Both the position numbers and the translations under genes were made by a program. From Desulfobacca acetoxidans (GTDB lineage Bacteria > Desulfobacterota > Desulfobaccia > Desulfobaccales > 0-14-0-80-60-11): DNA of 6,866 nt. The notes below the pieces were generated by a model. That model was not told where the DNA came from, did no database searches, and was given only the letters and a program-made list of their open reading frames with translations. The stretch spans positions 1-6,866 of the forward strand of contig DZCR01000163.1 in NCBI GenBank assembly GCA_022736495.1, read 5' to 3'. Of this stretch, positions 1-6,245 are shown in pieces. Every line of letters begins with the position of its first letter. The stretch's first letter is position 1.

Positions 1-149
1 GCGGCATTTGCGAGCTCGTTCTTCACCGTCTGCACGTGCGCCATATCGATGACGAAGGCCAGTGAACCGACAAATACGAACATCAGGATAACCATCGTAA
101 CACCGATGGCGCCGTCCGCGTCTTTTATGAAGGCATAAATCCGTTTCAT
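1..149 (-). CDS. tadG: TadG-like pilus-associated protein, N-terminal part only (cut by window edge)
   Basis: Partial gene: 49 full codons from the ATG at 149-147, then the window ends. The visible part has a short basic, polar head, then D12-G13, then a hydrophobic segment at about residues 14-34. It continues with IDMAHVQTVKNELANAA, which matches the start of the Tad/TadG N-terminal family (hydrophobic helix, then an aspartate and an L-x-NAA pattern). In that family the helix anchors a large periplasmic, often VWA-containing, protein that works with the pilus at the envelope. The position that is Glu in TadE (fifth after the Gly) is Thr18 here, so prepilin-peptidase processing is not expected. 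The start is supported by GGGAG at 157-161, 7 nt before the ATG. The gene begins 17 nt after the tadC stop, so it is probably in the same operon. The C-terminal domain type cannot be judged from here. Confidence 0.8.
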   Translation of the reverse strand, partial: MKRIYAFIKDADGAIGVTMVILMFVFVGSLAFVIDMAHVQTVKNELANA

Positions 150-166
150 CGGTAATCTCCCGCTGC

Positions 167-1126
167 TTAAAACTGCATCGGCTTGGCCCCCCCGAAGAGG
201 CCGCCCTTAAAGAAGACGTCGATAATGTGGATGATACCCGGGCCCGCGGTCACGATGACAATCGCCGGGAAGATGCCGAAAATCAAGGGGAAGACCATTT
301 TTACCGGCAGCTTGGCGGCCTTTTCTTCGGCCCGCAAGATGCGCTGGGTGCGAATGAAGTCGCTGTGATTCCGCAAAGCGCCCGCCAGACTGGCCCCCAG
401 CTTATTTGACTGAATCATGAGGCCCACCATGGACCTGATGCTTTGCACGTCGGTGCGTTTCCCCAGATTGTCAAAAGCCTCGTCCCAGGGCAGGCCGGCC
501 CGAAGCTCACCGGCCGTAAGCTGCAGTTCTTCGCAGAAGTCCTGGTAAACCCCGCGAATCTCCTCCGCCACCCGGCTTAAGGTGCTGTTTAACGACAGCC
601 CCGCTTCCATACAGATAACAAACAGGTCCAAGATGTCGGGCAGGGCCCGGTCCAACCGTTCTTGCCGGCGCCGGATCTTGACCGCCAGGACCTTATCCGG
701 GAGAAAAAAACCGAAGATCGCGGGTAAGAAGGCCATGGCCAGGGTAGCCGGGCTCAGGAAACCCTTGATTACTAAATACAGGATAAAGGGCAGGGCAAAG
801 GCAAAAGCCGTGACTATCCTGAGGCCCAGATAGATGGCCGGGGCCTGAGGGTGCCGAATCCCGGCCCGGATCAGGTCCCGGCGCATGGCGGACACCTTCT
901 CCAGATCGGGTAAAGCCCACTGCCCCGAGTAGGATAACCACTGCAGCACCCATCCTTTGACGGCGGAGGGCGTCTCTGGCCGGCGCAACAGCACAGACCC
1001 GGCTGCCGCCGGACCCGGATATCCCACCCGGCCCTTAACCCGGGCTCGCCGGTCCCAGGCAATCGCGCCCCCGTAAGCCAACGAGAAACAAGCCGTGAAT
1101 ACTGCGACCGAGATTAGCCAGATCAT
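167..1126 (-). CDS. tadC: Tad pilus inner-membrane platform protein TadC
   Basis: 319 residues, a normal length for TadC. Hydrophobic segments lie at about residues 2-20, 99-120, 126-143 and 275-296. The type II secretion F (T2SSF) domain runs from about residue 160 to 295, starting with LDRALPDILDLFVICMEAGLSL and containing the conserved LGASLAGALR and RAEEKAAKLPVKMVFPL stretches. In the family, TadC pairs with TadB to form the inner-membrane platform on which the CpaF ATPase acts to move Flp pilin subunits. The start at 1126 has GGAG at 1134-1137, 7 nt upstream. The gene follows tadB after 22 nt and precedes the TadG-like gene by 17 nt. Adjacent tadB and tadC of this kind are the standard arrangement. 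No damage is visible. Confidence 0.95.
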   Translation of the reverse strand: MIWLISVAVFTACFSLAYGGAIAWDRRARVKGRVGYPGPAAAGSVLLRRPETPSAVKGWVLQWLSYSGQWALPDLEKVSAMRRDLIRAGIRHPQAPAIYLGLRIVTAFAFALPFILYLVIKGFLSPATLAMAFLPAIFGFFLPDKVLAVKIRRRQERLDRALPDILDLFVICMEAGLSLNSTLSRVAEEIRGVYQDFCEELQLTAGELRAGLPWDEAFDNLGKRTDVQSIRSMVGLMIQSNKLGASLAGALRNHSDFIRTQRILRAEEKAAKLPVKMVFPLIFGIFPAIVIVTAGPGIIHIIDVFFKGGLFGGAKPMQF

Positions 1127-1148
1127 GCTCTTTCTCCGTTCCTGGAAC

Positions 1149-2138
1149 CTAGCTCTCTACAGACTGAATAATTTTCCGTAAGGAATAATAACCGAGCCCT
1201 GCCAACACTATCCCTCCCAGCAACATGGCTCTGCCAGTGGAGGTTTCAAGCAAGGCCCTTTCATACTGCGGGGCCAACACCAGCATCAAGAAGAACACTG
1301 CTATCGGAACAGCTATCATAATCGCATTAGACAAGCGCCCCATGGCGGTGAGGCCCCGGACTTTGGCTTTAAAGTTCAAGCGGCCTCGCACCACGTGGGC
1401 GATGGTTTCCATGAGTTCGGCCAGATTGCCGCCGGTTTCTTGCTGGATCAACACGGCCGAGACAAAATAACTGAGGTCCAGGCTATGCACCCGTTCCAGC
1501 ATGTGGCTCAAGGAATCCGAGACGCTGATGCCGAATTTCTGTTCCTCATAGGCGATCTTCATCTCGGTCCCCATGGGATCTCCCATTTCCTCGCCCAAAA
1601 GCTCGATGGCCGAGGGCAAGGTGTGCCCCGCCCGCAAGGACCGGGCCAGCAATTCCATGGCGTCCGGCATTTGCTTTTCGAATCGATCGGTCTTCTTGGC
1701 CTTTCTCCATCTTAGGTAGAGGAACGGCAGGGTCCCGAGACCACCGCCGATCACCAGCCCTAGAAGGATGCTCCTCAACGCCACATATCCTGCCCCAAAT
1801 CCCGCCAGGGCCACCAGGAAAACCCAGCTTAAAAAGGTCCCGGAACTCCGGTAGATGTCCGCCTGGAGCATGAGCGTCTGCAGTCGGGCCAGCCGCGCTG
1901 GACCCAGGACTTTTTTCAGGAAAAACACGTGCCAGCCGGTCTGATTGTCTGATGCATCTTTGAGAATCTGGAGGCGCCGGAAATGTTCCCCTTCACTCAG
2001 GCGCTGACTGATTTTCCGCCGCCTGCGGCCCGGCTCAATAAAGTATTGATACATCGCCAAGACCAGCAGAATTACTGCCACCAGCACCGCGGAGAGGATT
2101 GCGGCCTTCCAGAGGTCCCCGAAAGAAAAAGACATCAT
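1149..2138 (-). CDS. tadB: Tad pilus inner-membrane platform protein TadB
   Basis: 329 residues, typical for TadB. A first membrane segment at about 11-30 is followed by a basic cytoplasmic stretch (GRRRRKISQRL). Paired hydrophobic segments lie at about 102-120 and 121-142. The T2SSF domain, about 155-285, opens with FEKQMPDAMELLARSLRAG and includes QQETGGNLAELMETIA. Two more membrane segments lie at about 271-290 and 304-320. With TadC it forms the platform that couples CpaF ATP hydrolysis to pilin movement (family knowledge). The protein begins with two Met codons (2138 and 2135). The Shine-Dalgarno AGGTGA (2142-2147) includes the cpaF stop codon and lies 3 nt from the first ATG and 6 nt from the second, so the second may be used as much or more. 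The overlap indicates translational coupling to cpaF. Confidence 0.95.
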   Translation of the reverse strand: MMSFSFGDLWKAAILSAVLVAVILLVLAMYQYFIEPGRRRRKISQRLSEGEHFRRLQILKDASDNQTGWHVFFLKKVLGPARLARLQTLMLQADIYRSSGTFLSWVFLVALAGFGAGYVALRSILLGLVIGGGLGTLPFLYLRWRKAKKTDRFEKQMPDAMELLARSLRAGHTLPSAIELLGEEMGDPMGTEMKIAYEEQKFGISVSDSLSHMLERVHSLDLSYFVSAVLIQQETGGNLAELMETIAHVVRGRLNFKAKVRGLTAMGRLSNAIMIAVPIAVFFLMLVLAPQYERALLETSTGRAMLLGGIVLAGLGYYSLRKIIQSVES

Positions 2139-2141
2139 GGT

Positions 2142-2147
2142 TCACCT
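2142..2147 (-). promoter_or_regulatory. Shine-Dalgarno of tadB made from the cpaF stop
   Basis: AGGTGA contains the cpaF stop codon TGA itself. It is 3 nt from the first and 6 nt from the second of two consecutive ATG codons of tadB, so ribosomes ending cpaF can restart at once. Confidence 0.75.
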
Positions 2148-3551
2148 GCCCTCAAAAGCTCGCCTCAACGCACGCTGAGACTGATCCGGCGGGGGCGGGA
2201 AAAAATATTCCGTGGGAAGCTGAATGCCAAATTTCTCTAAACGGTTGATAAATTGCGGCCTGATCCCGGTGGCCACATACTGGCCCAGAACATCTCCCTT
2301 ATCTGAGGTGCCGCGACGGTCGAAAACGAAGATATCCTGCAGGCTGATGACCTCGCCCTCCATGCCGGTGATCTCCGAAAGCGAGACGATGCGGCGGACC
2401 CCGTCCGAATGCCGGGCTAACTGGATGATGACGTCCAGAGAAGAGCTGATTAACTGGCGCAAAGCCTTCTGCGGGATCTGATAGCCTGCCAGGTTGGTTA
2501 CGGTTTCCAGGCGCAGCAATGCGTCCCGGGGACTGTTGGCATGAATGGTGGTCATGGAGCCATCGTGCCCGGTGTTCATAGCTTGAAACATATCCATGAC
2601 TTCGGGCCCCCGCACCTCGCCCACGATAATGCGGTCCGGGCGCATCCGCAGCGCATTGCGGACCAGCTCCCTCTGGGTGATCTCCCCTTTGCCTTCGATA
2701 TTGGGGGGCCTGGTCTCCAGCCGGCAGACATTCCGTTTTTGCAGTTGCAGTTCCGCGGCATCTTCGATGGTAATGATGCGTTCTTCCGGATCAAGATACG
2801 TGGACAGGATGTTGAGCAAGGTGGTTTTGCCCGATCCGGTGCCGCCTGAAATCAAGATGTTAAGCTTACCCTTGACGATGGCCTCGAACACCTCGGCCAT
2901 CTCCGGGGTGAGCGAGCCCCGGGCCAAAATCTCATCCATGGTGGGCCGCATCACCATGAACCTCCGGATCGAGAGCATAGGCCCGTCCAGGGCCAGGGGC
3001 GGGATCACGGCATTGACCCGGGAGCCGTCCGGCAGGCGCGCGTCCACCATCGGCGAAGATTCATCAATGCGGCGCCCGATGTTGCTGACAATTTTATTGA
3101 TGATCTTCATGAGGTGGGCGTTGTCCCGGAAACGCACCCCGGCGAGTTCCAGGCGGCCCCGCCGTTCGATGTACACCTCATCATAACGGTTAACCATGAT
3201 GTCCGAGATGGAGTTGTCCCGCACCAGGGGCTCCAGGGGACCCAACCCCAGAATTTCAAATTCCAGTTCCTGGGCCAGGCGAGCCCGCTCTTCCGTGTTC
3301 AGCGGGTACGGATCTTCGTCCAAAAGTTGAAACACGGCCCGGCGGATTTCCGTGGTTACCTGGGCCTCTTCCATGGCCTCCAATTGAGCGATATCTAAAC
3401 GTTCGACCAGGGACCGGTGCAGGCGATTCTTGATGTCATGGAGAATCTTTTCCCGTTCCGGCCGCAAGAGGGTCCGCCCGTCGTAACTGACCTGGCCCTC
3501 CATGACCTGAAGGGGGCGGTTTTTTTGCCGATCAGCAGGTAACCATGCCAT
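2142..3551 (-). CDS. cpaF: Tad pilus secretion ATPase CpaF/TadA
   Basis: 469 residues, the usual size for this GspE/VirB11-type hexameric ATPase, which powers Flp pilus assembly from the cytoplasmic side. Domains: an N-terminal region (about 25-120), then the ATPase fold. Walker A is GGTGSGKTT at 236-244 with K242. The Asp box is TIEDAAEL at 261-268. The Walker B region is [11 protein letters not shown] at 307-317 with E312. The His box is [15 protein letters not shown] at 327-341 with H329 and H337. All key residues are present, so it should be active. The C-terminus ends in a short proline run (FFPPPPD) and a basic tail. The start at 3551 has AAAGGTG at 3561-3567, 9 nt upstream; Met17 is a possible internal start with a weaker upstream signal. 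Codons 9-11 hold an A7 tract. It lies 17 nt after cpaE and 3 nt before tadB. Confidence 0.97.
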   Translation of the reverse strand: MAWLPADRQKNRPLQVMEGQVSYDGRTLLRPEREKILHDIKNRLHRSLVERLDIAQLEAMEEAQVTTEIRRAVFQLLDEDPYPLNTEERARLAQELEFEILGLGPLEPLVRDNSISDIMVNRYDEVYIERRGRLELAGVRFRDNAHLMKIINKIVSNIGRRIDESSPMVDARLPDGSRVNAVIPPLALDGPMLSIRRFMVMRPTMDEILARGSLTPEMAEVFEAIVKGKLNILISGGTGSGKTTLLNILSTYLDPEERIITIEDAAELQLQKRNVCRLETRPPNIEGKGEITQRELVRNALRMRPDRIIVGEVRGPEVMDMFQAMNTGHDGSMTTIHANSPRDALLRLETVTNLAGYQIPQKALRQLISSSLDVIIQLARHSDGVRRIVSLSEITGMEGEVISLQDIFVFDRRGTSDKGDVLGQYVATGIRPQFINRLEKFGIQLPTEYFFPPPPDQSQRALRRAFEGR

Positions 3552-3568
3552 GGGTCAATTCACCTTTC

Positions 3569-4759
3569 TTAATGAAATAGTTTCCGGAGCAGTCCCTGTC
3601 GGGCTACCCCCGGTTTTTCACCGTGGCATTGCCGCTCGTCCACCAGAGTCGCCGCCACGTCCTTCAAACTGCGCCACAGCCTTGATCTGGGCGTCAGTTC
3701 ACCCAGGGCCATCCCTTGATTGATGGCTTCCAACAGCGCGGGATAATCGTGGGGCAGCGTCGCAAAGGCCGGCTGATAACAGAAATTTTCCAAATCTTTG
3801 AGTACCAGGCTGGAATGTTTCACATAGTGATTGACCAGAATTTTCACCTTACTGTCGTCAATGTTCCAATCGCGCCACATGGCTTTGAGGAACTTCAAAT
3901 TCTGCAAATCCGGCACGGTGAGTTCGGTAACCAGCAAAATCTGGTCGGCCTCCTGGAGCATCCGGATATAGTGCTTATCCAGCCAGGCCCCCAGATCGGC
4001 GACGACCCAGTCGTAGGCCGAGCGCAGCGCCGCGTAAATGTTGTCCAGGGCGGGGAAATCCGCAAACGTCTGGGCGTGAAGCTGGTAAGACGGGTGCCCG
4101 ACGAGCACTTCGAGCCCGGATTTATGCTTTTGGACCACCTTCTGTATGAACACCGGGTCCAGACTGCCGGCGCTTTCGACTAAATCCATCACGGTGTGGC
4201 CGCCTTTGAGGTCCAGAAACTGCCCCACCTGCGGGAAGGGCCGGGCCAGATCCACCAGGATGACCCCCCCGTTGAGGAATTCAGCCAGGGCTACCGCCAG
4301 ATTGGTGGCCGCAGAGGTAGTCCCCACCCCGCCCCTCGTGCCGGTCACCGCCAGTACCTGGGCCTGGCCGGCGCCGTCGTTCCCCGCGTTGATCCTGAGC
4401 CGTTGCAGGGTGGCGAGGAAATCCTCCCGATCCAGGGGCAGGGGGATGAAGCCGCCCGAGTGCAACTTCATAATCTGGATGAGAAAGTCGGGGTCCCGGT
4501 TGGGAGAACAGACCAGGACTTCCGAGCGCGGCAGGCGCTCGATTAAGGGCTTCAGCCAGCCGGGGATCATACCCTTGCCGTTCAGTTCCACCAAAACCAC
4601 ATCGGGGGGCTTGGCCTGATGCAGGGTCAAAAAAGTCTCCGGGTCTTCGGCCCCTTTTAAGAGCCGGAGCTGATCCAGGCTCTGCAAGGTTTCCTGGAGC
4701 ACCGGATCCGGGGCTTGCGTCCCATTCAGTACCGAAACGTTGATGGTCCGTTTATGCAT
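3569..4759 (-). CDS. cpaE: Pilus-positioning MinD-like protein CpaE/TadZ with degenerate receiver and P-loop
   Basis: 396 residues with two domains. Residues about 5-125 resemble a response-regulator receiver fold, but Glu58 (DVVLVELNG) stands where the phosphorylated Asp normally sits and the acidic pair at strand 1 is missing. This is the atypical receiver known in TadZ/CpaE. Residues about 133-375 are a MinD/ParA-like ATPase fold: the deviant Walker A reads GTRGGVGTTS (140-149), with Arg142 at the signature-lysine position and Thr147 at the P-loop lysine position; next come ILVDLARP (167-174), a Walker B-like WVVADLGAW (251-259) and ILVNHY (307-312). In the family it marks the site of Tad machine assembly at the pole or membrane. 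The C-terminal end, GLLRKLFH, may be a small amphipathic membrane or partner contact (inference). The start at 4759 is supported by AAGGTG at 4770-4775. Neighbours are cpaB (14 nt before) and cpaF (17 nt after). Confidence 0.92.
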   Translation of the reverse strand: MHKRTINVSVLNGTQAPDPVLQETLQSLDQLRLLKGAEDPETFLTLHQAKPPDVVLVELNGKGMIPGWLKPLIERLPRSEVLVCSPNRDPDFLIQIMKLHSGGFIPLPLDREDFLATLQRLRINAGNDGAGQAQVLAVTGTRGGVGTTSAATNLAVALAEFLNGGVILVDLARPFPQVGQFLDLKGGHTVMDLVESAGSLDPVFIQKVVQKHKSGLEVLVGHPSYQLHAQTFADFPALDNIYAALRSAYDWVVADLGAWLDKHYIRMLQEADQILLVTELTVPDLQNLKFLKAMWRDWNIDDSKVKILVNHYVKHSSLVLKDLENFCYQPAFATLPHDYPALLEAINQGMALGELTPRSRLWRSLKDVAATLVDERQCHGEKPGVARQGLLRKLFH

Positions 4760-4769
4760 CGCAGCTGCG

Positions 4770-4775
4770 CACCTT
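4770..4775 (-). promoter_or_regulatory. Shine-Dalgarno of cpaE overlapping the cpaB stop
   Basis: AAGGTG shares two bases with the TAA stop of cpaB and lies 10 nt before the cpaE ATG, a somewhat long spacing. It supports the start at 4759. Confidence 0.7.
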
Positions 4776-5685
4776 AGGGAGCCGCGTCGGCGCGGTCCCG
4801 TTCCAATGCTGAAACCCGCTGGTCACGACCCTGCTCAGGGGGTTTATTGATGGAGCGCCCCGGGCGCTCAAACTCGGAGTAGGTGATCTTCATCTTTTTA
4901 ATCACCTGGATGCTCGGTCCTGATGCTTGGGGTGCGCCCTGGGCCCCGGCCGCAACCTGCGGCGCCGCTGGCCGCTTGTAGGCCAGTTGCGAAGAGACCA
5001 CGCCCCGGGTGGCGGAGTAGGCCTGGTTCAGCTGATTGCGCAAGGCCAGGCGGATTTTCCCCTGGAAGGTGGCGAGGTTCAATACCTCGGCCTGCTCCGG
5101 GGTGACTTCCAAGGTAACCGTGGGCACCTCTTTCGGCTTCTTTTCCTCCGACTGATCCCATACCTGCCCCCGGCTCAGGACCTTGAGGTTCTGCAAAATG
5201 ATGCGGGAAAAATGTTCGCCGCCGCCCCCGGCCCCGGGACTCGGCATTTCCACCAACACGTCCACCCGGTCCCCCGGGTTGATGAAGCCGGCCACCCCGG
5301 AGACCGCATCGGTCTTCACCGTCACCGCCAGCATGTTCTGGTCTAGTAAGCCCCCCAGGCCGGCCGCGGTGCCTTCCGGGGCGAGCTTGGTGAACAGGAT
5401 GGGCTCGCCTTTGGCAATGGGGATGTGGACCACCCGTCCCTCCAGTTGCTTCGGGTTGGCCACGGCCTTGGCCGGGATGATGCTCCGGGGCCAGGCCGCG
5501 ACGCGCAGCACCCGGCCGTGCAGGGCCGTGCCCGGCGGAATGTCCACTTCCGCCACCACCACCTGGCCGGGCGGCTCGCTCACCCTCGCCGTCCGGGTGG
5601 TGATGTAGCGCTGCACCAGGAAAACCGCAACCAGGCCGGCCAGGCCGGCCAGCAGGAAATATTTAAACCCCGGGGGTAGTTTCAT
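4774..5685 (-). CDS. cpaB: Flp pilus assembly protein CpaB/RcpC, periplasmic SAF-domain protein
   Basis: 303 residues, typical for CpaB/RcpC. A single hydrophobic segment at about 9-25 acts as a signal anchor. A SAF domain follows at about 40-100 (VVVAEVDIPPGTAL ... GEPILFTKLAPEG). The RcpC/CpaB core runs from about 115 to 225 and includes LAVTVKTDAVSGVAGFINPG, then GDRVDVLVE, and VTLEVTPEQAEVLNLATFQG. A low-complexity Pro/Ala/Gln/Gly linker (about 239-257) leads to a charged tail. In characterised loci this protein sits in the periplasm and supports the RcpA/CpaC secretin, but no secretin gene lies beside it here. The start at 5685 is set by GAGGTGG at 5690-5696, which overlaps the upstream tadE stop codon. 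The gene precedes cpaE by 14 nt. Its anchor codons contain a 9-bp direct repeat. Confidence 0.93.
   Translation of the reverse strand: MKLPPGFKYFLLAGLAGLVAVFLVQRYITTRTARVSEPPGQVVVAEVDIPPGTALHGRVLRVAAWPRSIIPAKAVANPKQLEGRVVHIPIAKGEPILFTKLAPEGTAAGLGGLLDQNMLAVTVKTDAVSGVAGFINPGDRVDVLVEMPSPGAGGGGEHFSRIILQNLKVLSRGQVWDQSEEKKPKEVPTVTLEVTPEQAEVLNLATFQGKIRLALRNQLNQAYSATRGVVSSQLAYKRPAAPQVAAGAQGAPQASGPSIQVIKKMKITYSEFERPGRSINKPPEQGRDQRVSALERDRADAAP
5631..5650. repeat. 9-bp direct repeat inside the cpaB membrane anchor
   Basis: CCAGGCCGG occurs twice in a row (5631-5639 and 5640-5648), which creates two GGCCGGCC palindromes separated by one base. On the coding strand it gives the repeated Leu-Ala-Gly of the LLAGLAGL membrane anchor. 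It is probably a coding repeat prone to slippage in steps of three residues. Confidence 0.6.
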
Positions 5686-5689
5686 GGCT

Positions 5690-5696
5690 CCACCTC
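5690..5696 (-). promoter_or_regulatory. Shine-Dalgarno of cpaB overlapping the tadE stop
   Basis: GAGGTGG includes two bases of the TGA stop of the second tadE and lies 4 nt before the cpaB ATG. This fixes the cpaB start and suggests translational coupling. Confidence 0.75.
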
Positions 5697-6153
5697 ACTG
5701 CAAACTCATGGTTGTCTCCGCCGCCAGGGTGATGCCGCCGAACGCGGGGAGTAATTTGTTTAACAATATCAGGCCGCTGGGGCTGGTCACGGTCACGATG
5801 ACCGGATCGCCGGCGTTAGTCCCATTGGGAAAAACGACGTGCGCCGGAGGGCAGGTCAAGTTAGTAATTTCGGAGTAATTCTCCAGGTAATTGCTCACCG
5901 CAGTTTGGGCCTCCGTGGTGGCCCAGGCCGCCCGGGTGGGAAGATGCGCGGCCGGAGGATAAATCACCGCGGCCCGGGCCCCTTCCCGGCTGGCATTGGT
6001 GAGGGTCTGGCGCACATACCACAGGTGGCCGAATTCCACCAGGCCCACCACGAGCAGCACCAGGACGGGGAACAGGATCACCATCTCCACCGCCGCCACC
6101 CCGTCTTCCCGGGAAACCAACAAGTACCTGGTTTTTTTAAAAAAGTTCTTCAT
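5695..6153 (-). CDS. tadE: TadE-like pseudopilin, second tandem copy
   Basis: 152 residues from the ATG at 6153. A short basic head ends in SREDG, then a hydrophobic helix (about 19-41), EFGHLWYVRQTLTNASREGAR, a periplasmic domain with a lone Cys101 in CPPAHV, VTVTSP, and AAETTM near the end. The prepilin-type site G18/V19 has Glu23 at +5, so a Flp prepilin peptidase probably cuts after G18. TadE-type proteins are minor pilins needed for Tad pilus assembly. The frame is open to an ATG at 6249 that overlaps the upstream tadE stop (ATGA), which would give 184 residues. I prefer 6153 because it aligns with the start of the first copy, its flanking 39 nt are homologous to the first copy's leader, and the added 32 residues look like translated spacer. 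The Shine-Dalgarno is weak (GATGGCGGTGG). cpaB begins 9 nt downstream. Confidence 0.88.
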   Translation of the reverse strand: MKNFFKKTRYLLVSREDGVAAVEMVILFPVLVLLVVGLVEFGHLWYVRQTLTNASREGARAAVIYPPAAHLPTRAAWATTEAQTAVSNYLENYSEITNLTCPPAHVVFPNGTNAGDPVIVTVTSPSGLILLNKLLPAFGGITLAAETTMSLQ

Positions 6154-6172
6154 GCCACCGCCATCAACTGCT

Positions 6173-6187
6173 GGGCCTCTGCGGCCC
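6173..6187 (-). other. Small hairpin upstream of second tadE
   Basis: On the transcript, GGGCC-GCAGA-GGCCC gives a perfect 5-bp all-GC stem with a 5-nt loop, ending 19 nt before the ATG at 6153. There is no U tract after it, so it is not an obvious terminator. The corresponding place in copy 1 has only a 3-bp match with a larger loop. Confidence 0.4.
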
Positions 6188-6245
6188 CAAAGATTTCCGA
6201 TTATCGACACCATTGCGGCCATTACGTCGGGCCGGGGGGGTGCGC

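Larger units (their letters stand above)
5695..6192 (-). repeat. Tandem duplication unit, copy 2 (tadE plus leader)
   Basis: Diverged second copy of the unit at 6246-6749. The similarity continues past the start codon into non-coding DNA, which points to a tandem DNA duplication rather than two separately acquired genes. The region 6193-6245 between the two units shows no clear match to the leader. Confidence 0.75.

Noticed and set aside
2596..3186. Plus-strand open frame of 196 codons inside cpaF
   Set aside because: It is antisense to the ATPase core with all motifs intact. Its composition (Ser, Arg, Pro) is that of a mirror frame in GC-rich coding DNA, and no ribosome-binding site is evident.
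4146..4619. Plus-strand open frame of 157 codons inside cpaE
   Set aside because: Antisense to CpaE, Ser/Thr/Arg/Pro-rich, no recognisable domain.
6173..6187. A terminator between the two tadE genes
   Set aside because: The stem is only 5 bp and no U tract follows on the transcript. The downstream genes clearly belong to the same system.
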